In this document: positions 26,213 to 35,206 of the stretch, in pieces
How positions within the stretch are numbered: the stretch's first letter is position 1
Layout: each line of letters opens with the position of its first letter
Assembly (NCBI GenBank): GCA_963810915.1
Contig: CAWEPH010000006.1
Coordinates: 496,001-560,000, forward strand
From: JAOUEA01 sp963810915
Lineage (GTDB): Bacteria; Actinomycetota; UBA4738; HRBIN12
Reading direction: 5' to 3'
Length of the DNA: 64,000 nt
Translations under genes and position numbers: made by a program
The notes under the pieces: model-generated
Seen by the model: only the letters and a program-made list of their open reading frames with translations
Told to the model about the DNA's origin: nothing
Databases searched by the model: none

Positions 26213-27078
26213 CCCAGGGCGTCCTGGACCAGATCCGCCACTTGGCTCGGCGTCCGCGCCACGCGCACCCCGTTGGCCTCCAAGGCCTCCGCCTTGGCGG
26301 CGGCGGTCCCTCCCGACCCGGTGACGATGGCACCCGCATGCCCCATCCGCTTGCCGGGGGGCGCCTCGAAGCCGGCGATGTAGGCCACGACGGGTTTGCG
26401 CACGTGCTCCGCGATGTAGGCGGCGGCCCGCTCCTCGTCGTCGCCGCCGATCTCCCCGGTCATGATCATCAGGTCGGTCCCGTCGTCGGCCTCGAGCATC
26501 GAGAGCGACTCGATGAAGCCGATCCCGTGCACCGGGTCGCCCCCCATCCCGATACAGGTCGACTGCCCGATCCCCCGCTGCGTGAGCTCGTGCACGATCT
26601 GATAGACGAGCGTTCCCGAACGGCTCACGAACCCCACGCGGCCCGGCATGCAGACCTCGGGAGGGATGATGCCCACGTTCGCCTCGCCGGGACTGATCAC
26701 CCCGGGGCAGTTCGGACCGACCAGCAGCGTGACACGGCCCTTCAGGTAGGCGTGCACCCGCGCCATGTCCAGCACCGGGATCCCTTCCGTGATGCAGATG
26801 ACGAGCGCCACACCGGCGTCGGCCGCCTCGAGGATGGCCTCGGCGGCGAACCGCGGCGGCACGAAGATCATCGAGGTGTTGGCACCCTGCTCGCGCACCG
26901 CGTCGGCGACGGTGTCGTACACCGGGATGCCGTCGACGTCCTGTCCGGCCTTGCCCGGCGTGACGCCCGCCACGACCCGGGTGCCGTAGGCCCGGTTGCG
27001 CAGCGTGTGGAACGTGCCCTCCTTCCCCGTGATGCCGGCCACCACCAGCCGCGTATCGCTGCCCACCAGCACGCTCAT
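26209..27078 (-). CDS. sucD: Succinate--CoA ligase alpha subunit
   Basis: A 289-residue protein. The CoA-binding domain has VVAGITGKEGTFH and VTPGKAGQDVDGIPVYDTVADA. The ligase domain has GPNCPGVISPGEANVGIIP, and GHAGAIVTGSGGTA holds the His that becomes phosphorylated. With SucC it interconverts succinyl-CoA and succinate with formation of ATP or GTP. The start overlaps the sucC stop (ATGA) and its own stop overlaps the next gene in the same way. Confidence 0.95.
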   Translation of the reverse strand: MSVLVGSDTRLVVAGITGKEGTFHTLRNRAYGTRVVAGVTPGKAGQDVDGIPVYDTVADAVREQGANTSMIFVPPRFAAEAILEAADAGVALVICITEGIPVLDMARVHAYLKGRVTLLVGPNCPGVISPGEANVGIIPPEVCMPGRVGFVSRSGTLVYQIVHELTQRGIGQSTCIGMGGDPVHGIGFIESLSMLEADDGTDLMIMTGEIGGDDEERAAAYIAEHVRKPVVAYIAGFEAPPGKRMGHAGAIVTGSGGTAAAKAEALEANGVRVARTPSQVADLVQDALG

Positions 27079-28220
27079 GCCGCCGCCCCGTTCGCGAGCG
27101 CGGCGGCGCGCTCCGCGGCCTCCAGCATGGTGCCCGCGGGCACGATCCGCGGGTGCGCGGCGTCGGTGAGGATCCGCCGCCCCTCCTCGGCGTTCGTCCC
27201 GTCCAACCTGACCACTAGGGGGACCGTGGCAGAGACGCGCTCGAGTGCGGCAAGCACGCCCTCCGCCACGAGATCGCATCGCGTGATGCCGCCGAAGATG
27301 TTGACGAACACCGCCTTCACCGCCGGATCGGAGAGCACGACCTCGAGCGAGGTGGCCATCTGGTCGGCGCTCGCTCCTCCGCCCACGTCCAGGAAGTTGG
27401 CGGCCTTCGCGCCAGCCTGCGCCACCACGTCGAGCGTGGACATCACGAGGCCCGCGCCGTTGCCGATGATCCCGACGTTGCCGTCGAGCTTCACGTACTG
27501 CAGGCCCTTCTCGTTCGCGCGTGCCTGCACCGGGTCGATCGGGAAGGCGGCCTTCATCGCCTCGATGTCGTCGTGACGGTAGAGCGCGTTGTCGTCGACC
27601 GTGACCTTCGCGTCGAGCGCGACGACCCGCCCGTCTTCCAGCAGGACGAGGGGGTTGATCTCCACCAGGGTGGCGTCCTGCTCCTGGAGCAGCGCGTACA
27701 TGCGCCTGAGCACGTCGCCGGCACCCTCGCGCGCCTCCGCGGGCAGGCACCCCGTCAGCTCGCGCACGTGATAGGCGCGGATCCCGAGCATCGCGTCGAC
27801 ATGCACCCGCCGGAGGGCATCGGGTCGCGTGCGGGCGAGCTCCTCGATGTCCATCCCGCCCTCGGCGGTCATCATGGCCAGGTAGTCCCCGGTGGAGCGG
27901 TCGAGCAGGATCGACGTGTAGTACTCCTGGGCGATCGGCAGCAGCTCCTCGCAGAGCACCTGGGTGACGCGGTGCCCCATGAAGTCCGTCCCCAGCATGC
28001 GTTCGGCCTCCTCCGAGGCGCGCTCGGGTGTATCCACCAGCACCACCCCACCGCCCTTGCCGCGGCCGCCGACCTGCACCTGCACCTTGACGACGGACCT
28101 CCCGCCGAGCTCCCGGGTGGCCTCCGCGGCCTGCTCGGCGCTCGTCGCGACGACGCCACGCGGGGTGGGGATGCCCTGCGCGCGGAACAGTTCCTTGCCT
28201 TGATGCTCGTACAGATCCAC
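27075..28220 (-). CDS. sucC: Succinate--CoA ligase beta subunit
   Basis: A 381-residue ATP-grasp protein: MDLYEHQGKELFRAQGIPTPRGVVA, VVKVQVQVGGRGKGGGVVLV (nucleotide loop), LVEINPLVLLEDGRVVALDAKVTVDDNALYR and NIFGGITRCDLVAEG, all family hallmarks. It binds the nucleotide and works with SucD. It lies 13 bp downstream of the cobalamin-binding mutase subunit, so succinyl-CoA made by the mutase can pass straight to this enzyme. Confidence 0.95.
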   Translation of the reverse strand: MDLYEHQGKELFRAQGIPTPRGVVATSAEQAAEATRELGGRSVVKVQVQVGGRGKGGGVVLVDTPERASEEAERMLGTDFMGHRVTQVLCEELLPIAQEYYTSILLDRSTGDYLAMMTAEGGMDIEELARTRPDALRRVHVDAMLGIRAYHVRELTGCLPAEAREGAGDVLRRMYALLQEQDATLVEINPLVLLEDGRVVALDAKVTVDDNALYRHDDIEAMKAAFPIDPVQARANEKGLQYVKLDGNVGIIGNGAGLVMSTLDVVAQAGAKAANFLDVGGGASADQMATSLEVVLSDPAVKAVFVNIFGGITRCDLVAEGVLAALERVSATVPLVVRLDGTNAEEGRRILTDAAHPRIVPAGTMLEAAERAAALANGAAA

Positions 28221-28233
28221 GGGGACCCTTTCG

Positions 28234-28638
28234 TTACGGGGTGGGTGCGCTCAGGCGCTCGTTCAGCCAGGTCGCGATGTCGACGGTGTTGGCGCCCGGC
28301 GTGAACACCTTCTCGATGCCGTCGGCCTCGAGCGCGGGGATGTCCTCGGCCGGGATGATGCCGCCGCCGAAGACGAGGATGTCGCCGGCCCCGCGCGCGC
28401 GCAGTTCCGCGACGACCTTGGGGAAGAGCGTCATGTGGGCCCCCGAATGACACGACAGGCCCACAGCGTCCGCGTCCTCCTGGATCGCGGTCTCGGCGAT
28501 CTGCTCGGGGGTCTGGTGCAGGCCGGTGTAGATGACCTCGAAGCCGGCGTCGCGCAGCGCGCGCGCGACCACCTTGGCCCCGCGGTCGTGTCCGTCGAGC
28601 CCGGGCTTCGCCACGATGATGCGGTGCTTGCCGGCCAT
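28234..28638 (-). CDS. mutB: Methylmalonyl-CoA mutase, cobalamin-binding subunit
   Basis: A 134-residue stand-alone B12-binding domain. The signature DGHDRG supplies the lower-ligand His (DxHxxG), preceded by RIIVAKPGL. The later motifs VGLSCHSGAHMTLFPKVV and GGGIIPAEDIPAL match the C-terminal part of acyl-CoA mutases. It must pair with the large subunit encoded more than 20 kb away at 6213. It is first in an operon with sucC, sucD and a membrane protein, tying mutase output to succinate formation. The symbol is approximate, as naming of split mutases varies. Confidence 0.9.
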   Translation of the reverse strand: MAGKHRIIVAKPGLDGHDRGAKVVARALRDAGFEVIYTGLHQTPEQIAETAIQEDADAVGLSCHSGAHMTLFPKVVAELRARGAGDILVFGGGIIPAEDIPALEADGIEKVFTPGANTVDIATWLNERLSAPTP

Positions 28639-28710
28639 GTCCGGGCAGTCTAGCGAACGCCGTGCGCGGCTCGGTTTGTCGGCAGCAGCGCGCGGACGGA
28701 GGATGCCAGG

Positions 28711-30051
28711 GTGGACGTCCCTGAGACCCGGTACGCGCGCGCGCCCGATGGGTGCTACATCGCGTACCAGGTCGTCGGGGACGGCCCGATCGACCTCGTG
28801 TGGCAGTTCGACTTCTTCGGCAACGTGGACGTCATGTGGGACTCCCCGGAGGCCTCGACGTGGCTCCGCGATCTCGCCTCGTTCTCCAGGCTGATCCTGC
28901 ACGACCGGCGCGGGACGGGCCTGTCCAGCCGCAACGTGGCGCTCCCCAACCTCGAGACGCGCGTGGACGACCTCCGTCTCGTGCTCGACGCGGCCGGCGT
29001 GGAGAAGGCCGTGCTCGGCGGGGCGATGGAGGGCGGAGCCCCGAACGTGCTGTTCGCCGCCGCGGAACCGGAGCGGGTCCGCTCGCTGGTGTGGTGGGGG
29101 GCGGCGGCACGCTCGCTCTGGGCGGCCGACTATCCCTGGGGCGTTGACCCCGACTACACGCGACGGTTCCGCGAGGCGATCGAGGGTCATTGGGGGACCG
29201 CGGCGTTCGGAGACGTGTTCCGCGACGTGGAGGCTGCGGCCGGACACATCATCGATCCGGCCGCATCGCCCGTGATCGGGAGACTGAGCCGCCATACCGG
29301 CACGCCCGACGTGGCCCTGGAGCTCAACGAGATCTGGAACGAGACGGACGTTCGCGGCGTGCTCCCCGCCGTGCGCGTCCCGGCCCTGCTGCTCTGGCTG
29401 GAGGGCGATCCGCATACCGAAGAGGTCGCGTACGCGGCCTCGCTGCTGCCGTCGTCCGAGCTACGCCTGATCCCTGGGACGAGCGAATCGGCTCCCGAGG
29501 TGCGGACGGCGGCGATGGATGCCATCAGGACCTTCATCGGGGCCGGCCGGGGACGGTCCGGCCTCGACACGATCCTGTCGACGGTGCTCTTCACCGACAT
29601 CGTCGACTCGACGAGGATCCAGGCGGCCCGAGGCGACCGCGCGTGGAAGGAACTCGTGCTCAGACACCATGCCGTGGTGCGCGATGCGCTCGCACGCTGG
29701 CGCGGCATCGAGAACGACACGGCGGGCGACGGGTTCTACGCCACGTTCGACGGCCCCGCGCGCGCGATCCGTTGCGCGATGGAGGTGACCGAGCGGGTCC
29801 GTTCGCTGGGCATCGAGGTGCGGGCGGGCGTCCATACGGGCGAGTGCGAGGTGATCGACGACAAGTGCGGCGGCCTCACGGTCTCGATCGGGGCGCGCGT
29901 CGCGGCGAACGCCGGAGGCTCGGACGTCCTCGTATCCCAGACCGTGAAGGACCTCGTGGCCGGCTCGGGGTTCACGTTCGAGGACAGGGGCGAGCACGAG
30001 CTGAAGGGCGTGCCGGACCGGTGGCATCTCTACCGGGTGGTCGCAGGATGA
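28711..30051 (+). CDS. Class III adenylate/guanylate cyclase fused to a degenerate alpha/beta-hydrolase domain
   Basis: A 446-residue protein from GTG 28711, with GGAGGA about 7 bases before it. Residues 1-265 have an alpha/beta-hydrolase fold (LILHDRRGTGLSSR, VDDLRLVLDAAGVEKAVL). However, the nucleophile elbow reads GGAMEGG, with Met106 in place of Ser, and the C-terminal His region PGTSESAP has no His, so this domain should be inactive. Residues about 285-446 are a class III cyclase: LFTDIVDSTR with both metal Asp residues, ENDTAGDGFYATF, VRAGVHTGECE and a late GARVAANAGGSDVLVS. It probably makes cAMP and may sense a small ligand through the dead hydrolase. The stop overlaps the next start (ATGA). 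Confidence 0.83.
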   Translation: MDVPETRYARAPDGCYIAYQVVGDGPIDLVWQFDFFGNVDVMWDSPEASTWLRDLASFSRLILHDRRGTGLSSRNVALPNLETRVDDLRLVLDAAGVEKAVLGGAMEGGAPNVLFAAAEPERVRSLVWWGAAARSLWAADYPWGVDPDYTRRFREAIEGHWGTAAFGDVFRDVEAAAGHIIDPAASPVIGRLSRHTGTPDVALELNEIWNETDVRGVLPAVRVPALLLWLEGDPHTEEVAYAASLLPSSELRLIPGTSESAPEVRTAAMDAIRTFIGAGRGRSGLDTILSTVLFTDIVDSTRIQAARGDRAWKELVLRHHAVVRDALARWRGIENDTAGDGFYATFDGPARAIRCAMEVTERVRSLGIEVRAGVHTGECEVIDDKCGGLTVSIGARVAANAGGSDVLVSQTVKDLVAGSGFTFEDRGEHELKGVPDRWHLYRVVAG

Positions 30052-31511
30052 CCATGATCGAGGCGTACTGCTGGCCCCAGAGCGTCGCAGCCGGCGAGCC
30101 CATCGCCCTCCACGTCTCGACCGACGCCTCCACCTTCGACGTGGAGGTCGCGCGCGACGGCGCCGACCGGGTCGTCATCTGGTCGTCGGAGGGCGTCGCG
30201 GGTGCGTTGCACGCGACGCCGGCGAACGCCTCAGCGAGCGGCTGTGGGTGGCCCGTCGCGATCGCGATCCCGACCGACGACGATTGGGCTTCCGGGTACT
30301 ACGCCGTCACCGTCACTGCGGGCGACGAGCACGCCGACGCCTTCGCGGTGATCCGACCGCACACCGACGATCCGGCGCCCATCCTCATGGTCCTTGCCGC
30401 CACCACGTGGAACGCCTACAACGACTGGGGCGGACCCTCGCTGTACACCGGCGGGACGCAGGTGTCCTTCGAGCGGCCGCTCGCGCCCGGCTTCCTGGTG
30501 AAGCCCGAGCCGCACCGCCGCAAGGCCCAGCCGCATCCGGATCGTGAGGCGCTCTGGTTCTTCGAGTGGGCCGGCCCGCTCGGACTCTCGGTCTGGAGCG
30601 GCGGCGCGGGCTGGTGGAACTGGGAGCGCCCCTTCCTGCGCTGGGCGCAGATGCAGGGCTTCCGGATCGACGTCGCGGTGAGTCAGGACCTCGAAGAGCA
30701 CCCGGAGATCCTCGACGGTCACCGCCTCTACCTCTCGGTGGGCCACGACGAGTACTGGTCGTGGGGCATGCGGGAGGCCGTCGAGCGCCACACCGCCAAC
30801 GGAGGCAACGCGGCGTTCTTCACGGGGAACACGTGTTACTGGCAGGCCCGCTTCGAGGACGAGCGCCGGCAGATGACGTGCTTCAAGTACGGAGCGGACC
30901 ACGACCCGGTCGCCGGGACCCCGGATGAGCGGCGGATCACGAGCGCCTGGGTCGACCGGCGCATCGGGTGGCCCGAGTACTCCACGACCGGCCTGTCGTT
31001 CTCCCGGGGTGGGTACTCTCGCTACGGCCTGGGGGTCCCGCGCGGCACCGCGGCCTACACGATCTGGCGGCCCGACCACTGGGCATTCGCGGAGACCGAC
31101 CTGCAGTACGGGGACGCGTTGGGCGCTGCCGACGCCATCGTGGCCTACGAGGTGGACGGCTGCGAGCTCACGATGATCGACGGCCTGCCGGTCCCCACGC
31201 TCGCCGACGGTGCGCCCCAGACCCTCGAGGTGCTCGCGACCGCCCCGGCACATCTATGGTCGCAGGACGAGCAGCCCAGCCGGTACGCGCACGAGCCCGG
31301 TGAGCTCGAGTCCGTCGCGATGGCGATCCACCGCGAGGATTGGCCGGGTCACCTCGACCACCTCCGCAACAACCACGCGGTGGTGGCCACGTTCACCACG
31401 CCGGCGGGCGGCACCGTGTTCAACGCGGGCTGCACCGACTGGGCCTACGGCCTGGGCGACCCGGACGTCGCACGTGTCACGCGCAACGTGCTCGAGCGCC
31501 TCTCGCGGTGA
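30048..31511 (+). CDS. N,N-dimethylformamidase large-subunit-like protein
   Basis: A 487-residue protein. An N-terminal beta-sandwich-like part (about 1-105) precedes a large domain with LMVLAATTWNAYNDWGGPSLY, ERPFLRWAQMQGFRIDVAVSQDLEEHPEIL, YLSVGHDEYWSWGMREAVERH, GNAAFFTGNTCYWQ and a C-terminal NAGCTDWAYGL. This pattern is that of the dimethylformamidase beta-subunit C-terminal family, in which members other than true amidases have unknown substrates. No signal peptide is seen. The start is coupled to the cyclase gene by ATGA, so both may answer one signal. The substrate is not deducible. Confidence 0.72.
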   Translation: MTMIEAYCWPQSVAAGEPIALHVSTDASTFDVEVARDGADRVVIWSSEGVAGALHATPANASASGCGWPVAIAIPTDDDWASGYYAVTVTAGDEHADAFAVIRPHTDDPAPILMVLAATTWNAYNDWGGPSLYTGGTQVSFERPLAPGFLVKPEPHRRKAQPHPDREALWFFEWAGPLGLSVWSGGAGWWNWERPFLRWAQMQGFRIDVAVSQDLEEHPEILDGHRLYLSVGHDEYWSWGMREAVERHTANGGNAAFFTGNTCYWQARFEDERRQMTCFKYGADHDPVAGTPDERRITSAWVDRRIGWPEYSTTGLSFSRGGYSRYGLGVPRGTAAYTIWRPDHWAFAETDLQYGDALGAADAIVAYEVDGCELTMIDGLPVPTLADGAPQTLEVLATAPAHLWSQDEQPSRYAHEPGELESVAMAIHREDWPGHLDHLRNNHAVVATFTTPAGGTVFNAGCTDWAYGLGDPDVARVTRNVLERLSR

Positions 31512-31514
31512 GGC

Positions 31515-32984
31515 TCAGACCCCCTCGATCGCCTCGAGCCGCCCGTCCTTGATCGCCTTCAGGAAGGCGGCGTGGTCGAGCTCGTTCTGATCGGCATACA
31601 CGTCCGCGAACTCCACGATGGCCCGGTCGAAGGCGTCGCTCTTGCCGAGGTACGCGGAGATCGCGATCGGGTCGCCCGTGCGTGCGTGGGCCCGCGCGAG
31701 CGTCCACCCGCACGCCTGCGCGTACGCGAGGAATCCCTCCGGGCGTGCACGCTCCACCTCGATCGAGCCCTTCATGTCGCGAAGCTGACGCCAGTAGAAG
31801 TTTCGACTCGTATCGGCGCCCTTGGACCATCCGAGGAAGATGTCGCTGGCGGCTTGCATCAGTCGCTGCCCCTGCACGACCCGCTCCCCGTGGTTGCGGT
31901 ACCGGCTCTTCGGCAGGCGCTCCTCGAGGACCGACGTGGTCGCCTCCTTCACCTGGAGGAAGAACGGGTCACCGCCGTCACGCCCCTGGGCGAGCACGAT
32001 GAACGCGCGCGTGCCCACGCTCCCGACACCGACCACCTTGCGGGCGATGTCCACCATCTCGAAGCGTTCCAGGAGCAGCCGCCGATCGGGCTGGAGCGAG
32101 GCGCGGTAGGCTCGGAACATGCCGTGCACGCCGTTCGCGACCTCGACCGGATCCATCTGGCCCGTGAGCTCGCGCAGCGGGACCACGATCGGGGGCTGCG
32201 ACACGATCTGGTACTGGCCGTCGACGACGGTCGCGAGCTTCGAGAGCGCCTGGATGCTGTCGCGCATGCGCGCCTTGTCGGCGATCTTCTGGGCGTTCTT
32301 GCGGACGGTGCCCGACTGCACCTGGTCGAGGATGTCCTCGACGCTGAGATGTGCGTACCACACGTCGAGCGTGCGCATCGCGGCGAACTCGGCCATCGAC
32401 GTCCGGTAGGTCTGCACCGAGGCCGTCGTCGCCGCGACCACGTCCCTCCGCTTGAACGCGTTGTTGCGCCCGGCGATCGTGAAGCTCGCCGCCATCCGCT
32501 TCACGTCCCATTCGAACGGGCCGGGGAGGGTCTCGTCGAAATCGTTCAGATCGAAGACGAGGGTGCGTTCGGGCGAGGCGAAGAGGCCGAAGTTGGAGAG
32601 GTGGGCGTCGCCGCACAGCTGCACGGTGAGCCCCGACGGCGCCGAGACGGCGAGGTCATGCGCCATGATGCGGGCTGCCCCGCGGTAGAAGGTGAACGGC
32701 GAAACCATCATCCGTCCGTGCCGGACCGGAACCAGATCGGCCTCGCGACGGGCGTCCTGTTCGACGAGGAGGTCCACAGGATCCTTACGGTCGGCGGCCG
32801 GCGCCCATTCCCCGTGGCTGGCGCGGGTCACCTTCTTGCGAGCCTCGCGGCCGCGGTGCGCCCGTTCCTCGACGCTTGGGTGCGGGATCACCTTCGGGGC
32901 GGTCTTCATCTCCGTCTCCGCCTTGGTCAGGTTCTCCCCGGCGGCTTGCTCGATCGCCTCAGTTTCGTCCTGCGTCGCCGTCAT
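31515..32984 (-). CDS. DUF2252 protein (kinase-like fold)
   Basis: A 489-residue protein from ATG 32984, preceded by GGGAGG. Family motifs are RMMVSPFTFYRGAARIMAHDL, VQLCGDAHLSNFG, LVFDLNDFDETLPGPFEWDVKRMAAS and the C-terminal GWTLARAHARTGD. The HLSNFG and FDLNDFD segments resemble the catalytic and metal-binding loops of aminoglycoside-phosphotransferase-like kinases, so a phosphotransferase activity is plausible but not proven for this family. A charged, Glu/Lys-rich N-terminus of about 60 residues looks disordered. It is convergent with the dimethylformamidase-like gene, 3 bp apart. Confidence 0.8.
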   Translation of the reverse strand: MTATQDETEAIEQAAGENLTKAETEMKTAPKVIPHPSVEERAHRGREARKKVTRASHGEWAPAADRKDPVDLLVEQDARREADLVPVRHGRMMVSPFTFYRGAARIMAHDLAVSAPSGLTVQLCGDAHLSNFGLFASPERTLVFDLNDFDETLPGPFEWDVKRMAASFTIAGRNNAFKRRDVVAATTASVQTYRTSMAEFAAMRTLDVWYAHLSVEDILDQVQSGTVRKNAQKIADKARMRDSIQALSKLATVVDGQYQIVSQPPIVVPLRELTGQMDPVEVANGVHGMFRAYRASLQPDRRLLLERFEMVDIARKVVGVGSVGTRAFIVLAQGRDGGDPFFLQVKEATTSVLEERLPKSRYRNHGERVVQGQRLMQAASDIFLGWSKGADTSRNFYWRQLRDMKGSIEVERARPEGFLAYAQACGWTLARAHARTGDPIAISAYLGKSDAFDRAIVEFADVYADQNELDHAAFLKAIKDGRLEAIEGV

Positions 32985-33111
32985 CCGGCACCTCCCGCGC
33001 TCCAACGACGACGCCGACCTCCACGCGACGTCCGGTTGACGTCTCGGGTGAAACGGTTTGGCGCCCGACCTTCAGTCTAGGTTGCCCGGCTACCGGACCG
33101 CCACTCCGTCC

Positions 33112-35010
33112 TCACGAGGCGGCCATCTGCGCGAACGCCAGGAACGACAACGCCGTGTAGTCGAGGGTGGGCTCCACCGTCGACCACGACGACACACGGT
33201 CCACGTAGCGCCATCCGTCGACGTTGAACGGCCTGAAGGGGTCCGCACCACCCGCGGGACAGGGCACGGCGTTGTCGAAGAACCCCGTGCCGGGCACGTA
33301 CCCGTTCGGGCCGTCGACCGTGGCGCCCAGGAGCAGCGGCGGGGTGCCGTCGGTCGATCCCACGAGGTTCGCCACCACGTGCTGCATGCAGTGCGGGAAC
33401 GTGGTGCCCGCGCCCACCACGAACGAGGACCCCCAGGCGTTCGCGCCCAGCGCCCAGTCCAGTTGATGACGGGCGAGGTTCGCGTAGCGTTGCGTTCCGG
33501 TGGCCGCATCGTAGGCGAGGGCCTCGCTCACCAGGCCGAACGTGTGGGGCACCGCATCCCAGGGATACGCGCCGAAGTTGAACGGGTCGCCCGCCGACTG
33601 CGTGCGGCGTGGCTCGAGCTGGGTGCGGAGGTCCCGCAGCAGGGCGCCCTTGGATACCGCGAGGCCGGGTGTCGCGCCCATCGCCCCGATCAGCTCCGCG
33701 TGCGCGAGGCCCGAGGTGTCGTACAGGTTGAAGGTGTCCTGTCCGTCGCCGGGTCCGCGGATGTAGGCCTCGGCCCACCGGGCGGCTCGGTGAAGGAAGT
33801 AGCGCGGCGCATGTGCGGAGACGGGGGGCGGGGCTGACGGATCGCTGAGGCCGAGGTAGAGCTCGACGGCCCCGAACTCCAGGTCGTCGCGCCACTCGTC
33901 CTCGCGGTAGTAGTCGACGGGCGACGCGGTCACCTGCGTGCCGACACGCGAGGTCTTCGCCAGCTCGAAGACGTGTTGCCCGGATCGCAGACAGCGCGCG
34001 GCGAGCGGCGTGCCCGCCCACACCTGGGCACAGAGCCCGAACACCGCGGCCAGCCTGCCCGCGAGAGACGGCGGAACCTTCGAACCCGGCGGCGCGCTGC
34101 GGAAGACGGGGCGATGCGCGAGGTACCGCCGCGCATGCTGGGTCATGGCGTCGTCCTTCTGCGGGAGGCGCCACAGGTCGTGGTCGGCGAGGATCTGCGT
34201 GTTCCCGCTGCCGATCCCCACCTGGTAGTACAGGACGCGGCGACGGTCGTTCCACATCTTCATCAGCCACGCCAGGCCGTGTCGGGCCTCGGCACGGAAC
34301 GCGGGCCCGCCGCCGCCTTCGAAGAGGCTCGGATGGTCGCGCACCGCGCTCAGCATCACGGCAACCGTGAACGAGGTCGTGCCGGTGAACTTGATGAAGT
34401 CGCCGGCATCGAACCAGCCGCCGGCGACGTCGACGGGCCCCCCGACCCTCGTGAGATCGTCCTGGAGCGTCTCTTCCTTGTAGCGCGGGATCCGATACAC
34501 GGAGGCACGCCTGTCGTGCAGGTGCGCGGCCCGACGTTCGAGGATGGAGGGGTCGACGTCGGCGCCGTCGCGTTGCGCCCGGTAGAAGACGAGCGCGTTA
34601 TCGAGCAGCGGCGCGTAGAGGTTCGCGGCGGTGTCGACCGCGAACGCCGGCGAGACGGCGCCGGACGCGGTGAGCGCGTACGTGCCAGGAGTCGTGTACC
34701 CATCGAAGTCGATCGCGCAGACGTGGGGGTAGGCGGCGTTCCAGGGGCCGTGGTCGGCGCCCGCGGTGCCGCTGATCACGGGGCTGCCGCCCTCATCGAG
34801 ATCGAACGGTGTCCCCGCGCACGGATCCGTGCTGAGGAGGAACGCGCGCTTGGGTGCGGAGGCCACGTAGCCGACCTGGTTCACGCGGATCGAGGAGGCG
34901 TGGGGTGCTGCCGCCCGGGCGGGAACCGACGCGACGAGCGAGGAACCCCCCACGGCGAGCGCCAGCGACGTCCTCGCGGCAGCGAACCACCCCCCCGTCA
35001 TCCTCGGCAT
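33112..35010 (-). CDS. Secreted glycoside hydrolase family 9 protein (endoglucanase-like)
   Basis: A 632-residue protein from ATG 35010; the longer upstream frame is rejected because it overlaps the small divergent gene. A signal peptide (AARTSLALAVGGSSLVASVPARAAA) leads to an N-terminal Ig-like CelD_N module starting at IRVNQVGYVASAPKRAFLLS. The GH9 catalytic domain has GGWFDAGDFIKFTGTTSFT (the DAGD Asp pair that activates water), WALGANAWGSSFVVGAGTTFPH near the active site, and a final DYTALSFLAFAQMA. EWRDDLEFGAVELYLGL precedes the C-terminal part. It likely cleaves beta-glucans outside the cell. No carbohydrate-binding module or dockerin is seen. Confidence 0.85.
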   Translation of the reverse strand: MPRMTGGWFAAARTSLALAVGGSSLVASVPARAAAPHASSIRVNQVGYVASAPKRAFLLSTDPCAGTPFDLDEGGSPVISGTAGADHGPWNAAYPHVCAIDFDGYTTPGTYALTASGAVSPAFAVDTAANLYAPLLDNALVFYRAQRDGADVDPSILERRAAHLHDRRASVYRIPRYKEETLQDDLTRVGGPVDVAGGWFDAGDFIKFTGTTSFTVAVMLSAVRDHPSLFEGGGGPAFRAEARHGLAWLMKMWNDRRRVLYYQVGIGSGNTQILADHDLWRLPQKDDAMTQHARRYLAHRPVFRSAPPGSKVPPSLAGRLAAVFGLCAQVWAGTPLAARCLRSGQHVFELAKTSRVGTQVTASPVDYYREDEWRDDLEFGAVELYLGLSDPSAPPPVSAHAPRYFLHRAARWAEAYIRGPGDGQDTFNLYDTSGLAHAELIGAMGATPGLAVSKGALLRDLRTQLEPRRTQSAGDPFNFGAYPWDAVPHTFGLVSEALAYDAATGTQRYANLARHQLDWALGANAWGSSFVVGAGTTFPHCMQHVVANLVGSTDGTPPLLLGATVDGPNGYVPGTGFFDNAVPCPAGGADPFRPFNVDGWRYVDRVSSWSTVEPTLDYTALSFLAFAQMAAS

Positions 35011-35040
35011 CCACGCCACCCTTCCCGTAGATTGGGGGCG

Positions 35041-35202
35041 ATGGGGAAGAAGATCCAGATCCGCCCGCCCGGACTCAAGCCCACCACCAAGGTGGGGACC
35101 CTGGGACCTTACCGCGGCCGACTTGGCCTGGCGTGGGTGATCGCGCCGCTCGTCGCGGGACTCATCATCCTCGCGGCCGGCTACCTCGCCATCTTCCGCT
35201 AG
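35041..35202 (+). CDS. Small single-pass membrane protein, 53 aa (hypothetical)
   Basis: The frame from ATG 35041 has a G-rich stretch just upstream. A basic N-terminus (MGKKIQIRPPGLKPTTKVG) precedes one hydrophobic helix, LAWVIAPLVAGLIILAAGYLAIF, with the C-terminus at the membrane. It is divergent from the GH9 gene by 30 bp and lies 4 bp upstream of the oxidase-family gene. No family is recognised; size and position support a real gene. Confidence 0.6.
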   Translation: MGKKIQIRPPGLKPTTKVGTLGPYRGRLGLAWVIAPLVAGLIILAAGYLAIFR

Positions 35203-35206
35203 CGCC

